From assembly GCF_030580865.1 (NCBI RefSeq), contig NZ_JAUQSY010000006.1:124001-188000 (forward strand): a stretch of 64,000 nt of DNA, in the 5' to 3' direction. Source of the DNA: Hymenobacter aranciens. GTDB taxonomy: Bacteria; Bacteroidota; Bacteroidia; Cytophagales; Hymenobacteraceae. This document shows, in pieces, positions 17,169 through 26,700 of this stretch. The position numbers and the translations under genes are program-made. Every line of letters begins with the position of its first letter. Position 1 is the stretch's first letter. The notes under the pieces were generated by a model that saw only the letters and a list, made by a program, of their open reading frames with translations, ran no database searches and was not told the origin of the DNA.

Positions 17169-20100
17169 ATGAACACTTCTTTTTACTCCGTTTTTTCAGG
17201 TCGGGCATGGTTCGGCCTGTGGGTTGCGTTATGGCTGGTTATGCTAACGCCGGCTCAGGCGCAAACACCTTTCAACGTGGTGGATGACAATGTAGAGCTG
17301 GAAGTCCTAATGCGCCTGTTTTATGATACTAATGGGCCTTACTGGCATAATACTCGCAATCAGGACCGATCGTGGCTGGGCTACGGGCCTAACAGCTCCA
17401 CCGGCGACAAGAACTTTGCTACTTGGTATGGGGTGACCGTGACCAACGGCGATATCACGGGGCTGGACCTACGCCATAACCACTTGGCAGGCAAGCTACC
17501 CGAAGCGCTGGGAGAGCTGGCATCTCTGCGCGAACTACGCTTGTCGGGCAATAATTTATGCGGAATGCTGCCCAATTCAGCTATTTATTGGACGCAACTA
17601 GAAGTGTTAAGTCTTGATAGCACCGATATTAGATTTATCCTCCATCCAGGTTCTTCCTATTGGCCCCAGTTGCAAGTACTGACCTTAACAGGCACACATG
17701 GTGATGGCAACTTGTTGCAGCACTTGAGTAGTTGGGCCCGATTACGGCGCTTGGAAGCGAACAATGCAGATATTTTGGGAGAGTTGCCGCCAGCCGATGC
17801 TTTGCCGGATAGCCTGGAATACATTACCGCAGTTGGCAATAGGTTGAACGGGTACCTGTGGCAGGATTGGAGCCAGCTTCGTTTTCTGACATACCTTGAC
17901 CTTTCGCACAACCAACTAACCGGTGGACTGCCACCGGGCTGGAGTAAAGGGGGACATTTGCAACAACTGCGCTTAGTTGACAACCAACTGCTGGGCCATC
18001 TGCCGCCCGATACGGTGAGTTCGCCCTTGGTTATTATTAATCTGTCCGACAATCAGTTTGATGGCCCGCTACCCGCCTCCTGGCTGCAGGTACCAACGCT
18101 AACGCAGCTCAATCTGATGCGCAACCGCCTGACGGGTTCGCTGCCCTACGCAGGCTACGCTGCCAGACTAGAAGCATGGATGGCTGCCGGGAACCGCTTT
18201 AGTGGCTCCTTACCAGGCGGGCTGGGACGATTGACTGCTCTGCGCGTGCTGGACCTGAGTCAAAACCAGTTGAGTGGTACGCTGCCGGATTCGTTGCGCT
18301 ACGCAGTGGGCCTTAATATCCTCAATTTGGCTACTAACCGTCTGCGCGGCGACCTGAATATTGGGATAGGCGACCTGCCCGCACTAACGCTGCTGGATTT
18401 GTCGAACAATCAGTTTACCGGCGACATTCCGGCATTTATGCACACCACGGCAGCTACGCAACTGCTTTTTGCGCATAACCGCCTTACTGGTGCGCAGCCC
18501 TGGCCACTAGGAGTGCAGCCAGCGGCAGCCTTGCTAGATGTACGCGACAATGAGCTGGACTTTGCGGCGCTCACCATCCACCTGGATGGTCATGGTAGCC
18601 TCGAACCCGGCGAATCGTATCCGTTTACGAGCTATTTATATGATTCGCAGCGGCCACGTCGAGCGGATACAGTATCTTTTGTTCACGGTGCGCTATTACA
18701 TCTGCACCGGGACATGAGTGGCCGGCAGGTGCATTACCACTGGGAGCGCCAGCTTGGAGGAGAATGGTACCCGCTGCCGCTGCAAACGCAACCCGACCTT
18801 TATTTGAAGGCTGATGACGGCTGCGAGGGATATTATCGCTTAGCCGTGAACGACGATTGGTTACGAGGAACTACGCTCTTTACAGCTTGGGTATATGCCG
18901 ACATGGTACCCTATACCCCACTGCCCGAAAACCGGCCAGTGGACCGTTGGCCCTCGCCCCTAGCCGAGGTGGCTGCCCCTGCCTGGCGCAGCAACTCCGC
19001 CGACTCGGTGAATTACGTGCGCAGCTTTGTGCCACAAACCGCCCAAACCGACCCAGCGCAGGTAAGCCAGGCCTCTGCAACCGACGTACAGGTAAGCACT
19101 ACCTATCTCGACGGGCTGGGCCGCAAGGTGCAAACCGTGCAACACGCCTATAGCCCATTGGGGCGTGATGTGGTGCAGCCCTACGCCTACGATTCGCTGG
19201 GCCGCGAATTGCGTCAGTACTTGCCCTATGTGAGTGCCGCTACGCCAGACCGGTATCGGCCCAATGCGCTGTACGAACAGTATTATTTTTACCGCAATGC
19301 CCCGGACGGGCCGGACATGGCCTGGGCTGATATAGCCCGTACCGGCGTGCCTTACAGCGAGAACTTGCCGGAGCCCTCGCCTCTGGGCCGCACGGTCGCG
19401 CAGGCCGCCCCCGGCGAAGCTTGGAGCATGACCACGGGACGGGTAATCGTTCGTGAAGAGCGCCCTAACACGGCCTTAGATTCAGTGCAATGGCTGGTGC
19501 CCGCCCCTACTGGCAATGGGCTAAATGCGCAGGGCTACTACACTCCTGGCACCGCCTGGGGCGTCATAACCTGGGATGAAAACCAGCATCGCACCATCGA
19601 GTGGAAGGATGAACAGGGCCAGCTAGTGATGCGGCAGGTTGAAATTAATACCATTAAGAATGTACAACTCCAAAGCTTTACCCGCTGGTTGCGCACTTAC
19701 TATGTGTACGATGCGTTGGGGCGCCTGCGCATCGTATTGCCCCCTAAGGCGGTCAAGGACATGCAAGCTCACCAGTGGCAAGTGACGGCTACGGCTGAGC
19801 GGCTGCTGTTCCGCTACCGCTACGATGACCGGGGCCGCGTGGCTGCCAAGCAAGTACCTGGTAATGAAGGCGAAACTTGGCTTGTCTACAATCTGCTCGA
19901 CCAGCCTGTGCTCAGCCAGGATGCCGGCCAGCGCATCCGCAATGAGTGGGCCTTCACCAAGTATGATGCTTTGGGCAGAACTGTGCTTACCGGCCTAGTG
20001 AAACGCACCGACTACGCTACGCAGGAAGAGCTGCAAACCCAGGCTGAACAAGCCAATTTGTCTCAGCGCCCGACTACTACCCCCGACCCTACGACTGGCA

Positions 20101-23100
20101 ACCTGAACCAACAATGGGAGGACCGGCGTGAAAACCTGGGCGGCAGTTTTCCCTATGGCTACACCCTAGACCACGCCTACCCACGTCTGGGCCAGCAAGG
20201 CTTCGACCAAGGACAGGTGCTGACTATCACCTGCTATGACGACTATAACTTCAATAACGAAGACTACGGCCGCGATGACGCTTCAATAGATGCTACCGCT
20301 GCCGGTCCGCTGACGCCCAGCCCCGTAGCCGATAGCCGCGCCATGGGTCAGTTGACGCGCACCAAGGTGCGGGTGCTGGGCCTGCCCGCCACCGCCCCCG
20401 GCGCCTGGCTGACGACCACCACGTTCTACGACGAGCGCAGCCGTCCCATTCAGGTGCAAAGCACCAACGCCCGCGGCGAACAGGATGTGGTTACCAACCG
20501 GCTCGATTTCGCGGGCCGGGTACTTCAATCCTATAGCATTCATCACGGCCCCAACCTGCCAGCTACCGGCGTGCGGGTGCTTGAAAACCGTAGCTATGAC
20601 CACGCCGGCCGCCTCAGCAGTATAGAGCAACAGGCCGACGGCGAAGCTCAGCCCACGCCCGTGGCTAGTATGCACTACAACGAGTTGAGTCAGCTTACAC
20701 GCAAAACCCTGGGGCAAGGCAGCCTTCTGCAAAATATTGATTACAAATACAATATTCGCGGCTGGCTCACACATCTCAACGATGCGACGCTGTCGGAAGC
20801 GGAAGATTTATTTGGGCTGGAGCTGTGCTACGACCAAGGCTTCACCAACGGCTACGCTCAGTACAACGGTAACCTGACGGGCCAGAAGTGGCGCAGCCGG
20901 GCCGACGGCGTAGAGCGGGCCTATGGCTACGCCTACGACTTCGCCAACCGCCTGCTGCAGGGCGACTACGTGGCCCGGGCCGCGCCAATCAATACCGTTG
21001 GTTTCGTGGCCCGCCCCGACGCGCCCGCTCCCTGGAACGCCGAAGTCAATAATTACCGTCTCTCCTTCGTTAGCTACGACGACAATGGCAACGTGCGCAC
21101 TCTGCGCCGCCGCGGCCTGCTGGCCGATGCCACGCGCCTTACATCCAAACAGTTTGGCCCAGTGGACCACCTCAGCTACACCTACGATGGCAACCGCCTG
21201 CGCGCCGTCACCGACTTGGTTACGACCAACGAATTGACCCGGCCCACTGGTTACAATGGCGCCCCCACTTCCCTGGCCGGCGACTTTCAGGAGCAGGGCG
21301 TGCGCCAGAATCAGGAATACTTCTACGACGCCGATGGCAGCCTCGTTCAGGACAAAAACAAGGGTATTAGTCGAATCACATACAATCACCTGCACCTGCC
21401 CACTCGTATCCACTTCGGCACAGGGGCCGATAGTGTGGTATTCCGCTACGCCGCCAACGGCCAGAAAGTAGCCAAGCTCGTCTACCAGACCGGCCACTCC
21501 GTGCAGCGCACCGATTACCTCGGCGTCTACCAGTACGAGCAGGACACTTTGCGCTTCTTCCCGCACCCCGAGGGCCGGATGCTGCGCTTGGGCCGTTTCC
21601 CCAACGGGCAGGTGCGCTACCAGCGTGAGTACACCCTCAAGGACCATCTGGGTAATCTGCGCCTAGCCTACCGTACCGGCCGGTCCACCATTACCGTAGC
21701 CACTATGGAGCAGGGCGACGCTTACATCGCAGCCCGCGAGCGCCAGCAATTCGATTCGCTCAGCGTCAGCCCACCCGTGGCAGCCTACGTCGGCAGCTTA
21801 GCCCGCACCGGCCAGTACGTGGCCAAACTCAACGCGGACGGCTCTGCTCCGCAGCCTATAGGCGTGCTGCGCCAGCTGGCTGTGCAGAAGGGCGATACCG
21901 TGAGCTTCGTGGCGCGGGGCTATTATCCCCAATCCGTGCAGCACAATAGCTTTGCTTTTTCGCTGACGTCCTTCGTACTTGGCCTGCTCCAGCAGCAGCC
22001 TGCCGCGCCCACTTCCAATGATAGGGGTGCCCGTGCGCGACCTTTCCCCTTGCTTAGTATTGGCGTAAGCGCCGGCCTGCCCGCTCTCATGTCTCTGGGC
22101 AATGGTACGCCCCTGGGTTACGCCCGACTGTTGGTATTTGACCGCGACTCTAACCTGGTCGCCAGCCAAACCCAGCAGTTGACCTCGGCTGCCGCCAGCG
22201 GCTATGAGCGCCTGACCATGAGCACCATAATAACACAAGACGGGTATGTAACCGTATACGTAGGCAACGAAAGCAACGTGGACGTCTATTTTGATGATGT
22301 CATCGTGAAGCATGGGCAGGGGCTACAGGTGCAGGAAACCGAGTACGACCCGATGGGTTTGACGCTAGCTGGCTTGGGCACAAGTTCACCGGGGCTTAAG
22401 CAGTTGAACCAATACCAGTGGAACGGCAAAGAACTGCAGCAGGATTTAGGGCTGAGTTGGACCAGTCTCGACTGGCGTATGTATGATGCGCAGTTGAACT
22501 TGATGCCTGTCGTGGACCCGGAGGTTGAAAACGGACAGGAACGGATGTCGCCTTATATCTTTGGCTTCGATAATGCTGTGCGCTTTGCAGATGCGAATGG
22601 GCGCAGACCTAATGACAGCGAAACTCGGCCAGGTCCGGGTGAATCAGCATCAACGGCTCCGTGTAATACTTCCCGGCCTGCTCAAGAGACTACTACTACT
22701 CGCACGACTCGTAGCATCAGTGTTGTTAATACTGAATCGAATTCTGGCCATGTGACTGATAAATCTAGTACCTTAAATGGCTCTGCAACCAACATAGCCA
22801 ATGTATCGAATCACAGCGCAGAAGTGGTAGCTTCGTCGATGAGACAAGCCGATGTAAAAAAAGCTGACGTCACTAGCACTTATCGCAATCCAACTCAGGA
22901 GGCAGCCGCTATGTATACCAATGCTGCCAAACCTGGTGGCGTAAAGGACGGATACAGACTGTACGCTGCTGCGGGTGACAAGGTAATTAAGGCGTATGAA
23001 AAAGCGAAAGCTGCAGGCTTGGACCGTGAGCAGATTATTGATAAAATGGCTGCGCGAATTACCCAAATTGGCCCAACCGTGGTTTCGCACCATGGATTTA

Positions 23101-23261
23101 ATCCCTCAGTACTTAATGTTATCGATATTTCTGCATTGACCATCGGTACTAATGGTCGAGCCTTCAGTCGGGCTCTATCTACTAACGTAGGAATTAGCAA
23201 AGTTTTCTCTCCTTATACCTCCCACAAAGACCCTGCTTTTCACGTAGAAATCAAGCCTTAA
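17169..23261 (+). CDS. LRR-RHS polymorphic toxin with M15-peptidase-like C-terminus
   Basis: A 2030-aa exported protein (signal peptide to about residue 31). Domains in order: plant-type leucine-rich repeats (about 97-467), a DUF6443-like region (about 617-752), RHS/YD repeats (to about 1490), the RHS core with DHLGNLRLAYR near 1491 and YIFGFDNAVRFADANGR ending near 1812, a Ser/Thr linker, and a variable C-terminal domain (about 1890-2030). That last domain has STYRNP (Arg1906), SHHGFNP...VID (His1975, Asp1986) and FHVEIKP (His2025), the order of zinc ligands in M15/DD-peptidase-fold enzymes. A cell-wall peptidase activity is therefore inferred. The C-terminal DNA has visibly lower GC than the RHS core, as expected of an exchangeable toxin tip. 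Confidence 0.85.
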   Translation: MNTSFYSVFSGRAWFGLWVALWLVMLTPAQAQTPFNVVDDNVELEVLMRLFYDTNGPYWHNTRNQDRSWLGYGPNSSTGDKNFATWYGVTVTNGDITGLDLRHNHLAGKLPEALGELASLRELRLSGNNLCGMLPNSAIYWTQLEVLSLDSTDIRFILHPGSSYWPQLQVLTLTGTHGDGNLLQHLSSWARLRRLEANNADILGELPPADALPDSLEYITAVGNRLNGYLWQDWSQLRFLTYLDLSHNQLTGGLPPGWSKGGHLQQLRLVDNQLLGHLPPDTVSSPLVIINLSDNQFDGPLPASWLQVPTLTQLNLMRNRLTGSLPYAGYAARLEAWMAAGNRFSGSLPGGLGRLTALRVLDLSQNQLSGTLPDSLRYAVGLNILNLATNRLRGDLNIGIGDLPALTLLDLSNNQFTGDIPAFMHTTAATQLLFAHNRLTGAQPWPLGVQPAAALLDVRDNELDFAALTIHLDGHGSLEPGESYPFTSYLYDSQRPRRADTVSFVHGALLHLHRDMSGRQVHYHWERQLGGEWYPLPLQTQPDLYLKADDGCEGYYRLAVNDDWLRGTTLFTAWVYADMVPYTPLPENRPVDRWPSPLAEVAAPAWRSNSADSVNYVRSFVPQTAQTDPAQVSQASATDVQVSTTYLDGLGRKVQTVQHAYSPLGRDVVQPYAYDSLGRELRQYLPYVSAATPDRYRPNALYEQYYFYRNAPDGPDMAWADIARTGVPYSENLPEPSPLGRTVAQAAPGEAWSMTTGRVIVREERPNTALDSVQWLVPAPTGNGLNAQGYYTPGTAWGVITWDENQHRTIEWKDEQGQLVMRQVEINTIKNVQLQSFTRWLRTYYVYDALGRLRIVLPPKAVKDMQAHQWQVTATAERLLFRYRYDDRGRVAAKQVPGNEGETWLVYNLLDQPVLSQDAGQRIRNEWAFTKYDALGRTVLTGLVKRTDYATQEELQTQAEQANLSQRPTTTPDPTTGNLNQQWEDRRENLGGSFPYGYTLDHAYPRLGQQGFDQGQVLTITCYDDYNFNNEDYGRDDASIDATAAGPLTPSPVADSRAMGQLTRTKVRVLGLPATAPGAWLTTTTFYDERSRPIQVQSTNARGEQDVVTNRLDFAGRVLQSYSIHHGPNLPATGVRVLENRSYDHAGRLSSIEQQADGEAQPTPVASMHYNELSQLTRKTLGQGSLLQNIDYKYNIRGWLTHLNDATLSEAEDLFGLELCYDQGFTNGYAQYNGNLTGQKWRSRADGVERAYGYAYDFANRLLQGDYVARAAPINTVGFVARPDAPAPWNAEVNNYRLSFVSYDDNGNVRTLRRRGLLADATRLTSKQFGPVDHLSYTYDGNRLRAVTDLVTTNELTRPTGYNGAPTSLAGDFQEQGVRQNQEYFYDADGSLVQDKNKGISRITYNHLHLPTRIHFGTGADSVVFRYAANGQKVAKLVYQTGHSVQRTDYLGVYQYEQDTLRFFPHPEGRMLRLGRFPNGQVRYQREYTLKDHLGNLRLAYRTGRSTITVATMEQGDAYIAARERQQFDSLSVSPPVAAYVGSLARTGQYVAKLNADGSAPQPIGVLRQLAVQKGDTVSFVARGYYPQSVQHNSFAFSLTSFVLGLLQQQPAAPTSNDRGARARPFPLLSIGVSAGLPALMSLGNGTPLGYARLLVFDRDSNLVASQTQQLTSAAASGYERLTMSTIITQDGYVTVYVGNESNVDVYFDDVIVKHGQGLQVQETEYDPMGLTLAGLGTSSPGLKQLNQYQWNGKELQQDLGLSWTSLDWRMYDAQLNLMPVVDPEVENGQERMSPYIFGFDNAVRFADANGRRPNDSETRPGPGESASTAPCNTSRPAQETTTTRTTRSISVVNTESNSGHVTDKSSTLNGSATNIANVSNHSAEVVASSMRQADVKKADVTSTYRNPTQEAAAMYTNAAKPGGVKDGYRLYAAAGDKVIKAYEKAKAAGLDREQIIDKMAARITQIGPTVVSHHGFNPSVLNVIDISALTIGTNGRAFSRALSTNVGISKVFSPYTSHKDPAFHVEIKP

Positions 23262-23269
23262 CATTCCAT

Positions 23270-23698
23270 ATGAAAGCCTCAATCACTTCTGCATTCATGC
23301 TTGCGCTAGCTTCAATCTACTGGTGCAATAATGCACTAGCTCAACATTCATACAAACCTGGAAATTCTACTTCCAAAGTAAAACCTCAATCCCCAGCATC
23401 TAAAAGGGCAACAACCCTCAGCCACAACAGTCGACAGTTCAGTCTCATCCAAGGCATATGGACAACTGGTCCTGACGAAAATGCGCTCTTCACTATTAAG
23501 GGCAACCGAGTCATTTTTCTTGACTCCGGAAGTGACTCAAATAATAAAAGTATTACATTTACCATTAACGGTGATAAAATCTCTATCAACTACGGTAATG
23601 GCTTAGTGGTGACCGATAGAATCATCAAGTTAACCAAGGACAGTTTAGTAATGACCAGCCAAGATGGAGGGCCAAGTCGGCTTGGCCGCATGAAATAG
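23270..23698 (+). CDS. Exported small protein, candidate immunity protein
   Basis: A 142-aa protein starting 8 bp after the RHS toxin gene. It has a signal peptide (hydrophobic core, NALAQ cleavage near residue 25), a Lys/Ser-rich linker, and a C-terminal all-beta domain beginning QGIWTTGPDENALFTIKG and continuing in alternating strands, like small lipocalin-type domains. I do not recognise a family. Its position directly behind a polymorphic toxin tip, its matching low GC and its export to the periplasm fit an immunity protein against a peptidoglycan-directed toxin. That role is inference. Confidence 0.65.
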   Translation: MKASITSAFMLALASIYWCNNALAQHSYKPGNSTSKVKPQSPASKRATTLSHNSRQFSLIQGIWTTGPDENALFTIKGNRVIFLDSGSDSNNKSITFTINGDKISINYGNGLVVTDRIIKLTKDSLVMTSQDGGPSRLGRMK

Positions 23699-23724
23699 CT
23701 GAGATCTTACACATTCCTTTAATC

Positions 23725-26700
23725 CTACCTCACCACCTCCAACCACCCATTCACCGCCGCGTTCCCCGGCACCTCCAACCGGTAGTAGTAAAGCCCAGCC
23801 GACAGCCCTTCAGCACCCCAGTCATTGGCATAGTTGGCGCTTTCGTACACCAGCCGGCCCCAGCGTGAGTAGATGCGCAGGTGCGGCGCGCAGGCAAACA
23901 CCGGCTTAAAGGTGTCGTTGTCGCCGTCGCCGTTGGGGGTGATGACGTTGGGCACCAGTTGGGCTTTCACTTCGATGGGCGGCAGGTTTTGCTGCACCTG
24001 GCAGTTGACAGAGCCGTAGGCGAGAGTGGCGCGGGGCTGGTAGGTGCCGGCTTGGGTGTAGGTGTGCTCGGTAGTTAGGCCAGCGCCCTGGCTGCCGTCG
24101 CCGAAGTCCCAGGCAACGGTGCCGCTGGGGGCGGTGCTGCTGGCTTTGAAGAGCAGCCGGAGCGGGGCCGTGCGGTTGTCGGGGCAGGAGTTGCCAGGTT
24201 CCCAGGTGGCCGAGAGCAACGGTAGGGGCACGACTTCCACGCGGCGGCTGGCGACAGTGGTGCAGATACCGGCGGCGTAGGTGTAGGTCAGTGCGGTGAT
24301 GCCGGTGGCGGTGGCGGGCAGGTCGAGCATGTAGCCGGTGGGGGGCGAAAAGCTCACGCCGGGGCCCGTCCAGGTGCCGCCGGCGGGTGTGGCGCGCAAC
24401 GGCAGCCGCAAGTTTTGGCCGCCGCAGATGATAGTATCGGCGGGCACTTGCACGACGGTGGGAGCCGCGACGCTCACTATGGTGCTGGCCTGGGCCGGGC
24501 AGTCAAGGCCGGGTGCGAGGTAGGTGTAGGTGATGACGTGCTGGCCCGGCCCGGCTAGGTTTGGGGCAAACGTATTGCCCAGCACACCGGAGCCGCTGAA
24601 GATACCGCCGGCTGGGCTAGCACTTAGTGGCAGGGCGGCGCTGCTGGCGCAGGTGGCGGACAGAGCGGCAATGCTGGCCGTGGGCACCGGCACTACCGTC
24701 ACGCGCTTGGTGGCGGTGCCACCGCAGCTGTTGGCGCCCGGCGCGGCGTAGGCCAGGGTTTGCGGGCCCAGTGGCACGGTGGCAGGCGAGAAGAAAAAGC
24801 CCGTGGCGGTGCTGCCACTCACGCCGGGGCCCGTCCAGGTGCCGCCGCCGGGGGTGGCGACGAGCGGCAGCGGCTGGCTGGCCACGCAGATGGTCGTATC
24901 GGTGCGCAGAGTTACGGTGATGGCGGGCAGCACCGTGAGGGTGAGCGTGGCGGTGGCCGGGCAGGTGGTGGCGGTAGCGGCGTAATTGTAGCTGATAACG
25001 TGCTGACCTGGGCCAGCTACGGCTGGGTCGAAAACGCCATTGCTGACGCCAGGGCCGCTGAAGGTGCCGCCAGCCGGCGTGGCTGCCAGCGCAACCGGGG
25101 CGGCGCTGGGGCAGTAGGTGGTGCCCAGCGGCGGGGCGGCAATGATGAGCGTAGGCGGCGGTGCCACCGTGATACGCCGCGTGGCCACGCCACCGCAGGG
25201 CCCGGCGCCGGGCGCGGTGTAGGTCAGCGTTTGGGGACCGGTGAGGGCGGCGGGCGCAAACGTGAAGCCCGTGCCCACGCTACCGCTCACGCCCGGCCCC
25301 GCCCAGGTGCCACCCGACGGCTGGGCCCGGAGTAGCACATTGGGGCCGGTGAGGCACACCGTGGTATCAGCGGGCAGACGCACGAAGATGCTGTCCGCGA
25401 CGGTGATGCTACGAGTGGACGTGGCCGAACAAACCAGATTGGTGCTGGTGTAGGTGTAGCTGAGCGTATGCAGGCCCGCCCCGGCCAGGCTGGGAAAGAA
25501 CTGATTACGCACCACGCCTGGCCCGCTGAACACGCCGCCGGCCGGGCTGCCGCTCAGGGCTACGCTGTCAGCCGGCACGCGGCCCAGGCAGATGGGGCCC
25601 GCAGGCAGCGCCGCGAAGCTGGCCGTGGGCGGGGCCACCACGCGTAGCCGCAACGGCGCCGAATTGCCGCAGATGCTGGCGCCGGTGATGGAATACGTAA
25701 GCGTTTGTACGCCGATGAGGGCGGGGCTGGGCGTGAAGAAAAAGCCCGTCGTGAGGTTGCCGCTCACGCCGGGGCCGCTCCAGGTGCCGCCGGTGGGCGT
25801 GCCGGCGAGTAGGCGTGGTGGCGCGGTGGCGCATATCAGCGTGTCGGTGCCGGTGAGGATGAACTCGGTTTCGAAATTCATCTTGAAGGCGGCCAGATTG
25901 CAGTTCGGGTAGCCTTTGGTGGCAGAATAGGTATTGGCCCCGGGCGGAATGGGGAAGCCCGCACCCTGCGTGCCGCAGGAGCACACGGCGTGGTACACAA
26001 AGCCGCGCGGGTCGAAGCGGCAGGTGCCGCCGTCCACGTGGTCGCCCTCGCCGTCGTTGTTGCCGAGAAAGGTGGCGTACTGCAGGCGGCTCATTTCGGG
26101 GCCGTACTGGGCCAGGTAGAAGTCGGCGCTGTCAGTAGTGGCCTGCACGGCATTGGTCGAGATGGGCAGGCCCGCCACGTGGCCATTGGTGAAGCCGAAG
26201 CGGGCATTACGGTTTTCGCCTCCACCCCAGCCACTGATATATACTCGGTTGCACTCATCGACCAGAAAAGCGGTGGGCGAAAAATCAATGGTCGGCCGCC
26301 CGCTGCCCACCACCGTACTGAAGCGCAGTGAATCGAGCCGGGCACTGAGCTTCTGCACGTATTGGCGGCTGCCGGCCACACCGTAGCGCCCGGCGCTGAT
26401 GGGCACCGTGCCCAGCGTCTGGCCCAGCAGATACACTTCGCCCTGCGTGTCGAGCTGCAGGAAATACGCCTGGTCGTAGGCAGCCGTGCCGAGGTAAGTA
26501 GCTTGCTGTAAGGCCTGCCCATTAGCCGAAATGTGAGCTACAAAGCCGTCCACATCGCCGCCCGCCGTGCGCTGGTAGGCCGCGCCGGTGGCCGGAAAAT
26601 CGGCGCTGGTGGTGCCGCCGGCCACGTACACGCCGCCGCTGCGGTCGAGCTGCACCGAGTAGGCAGCATCGGCGCCGGCGCCGCCCAGCAGGCTGCTCCA

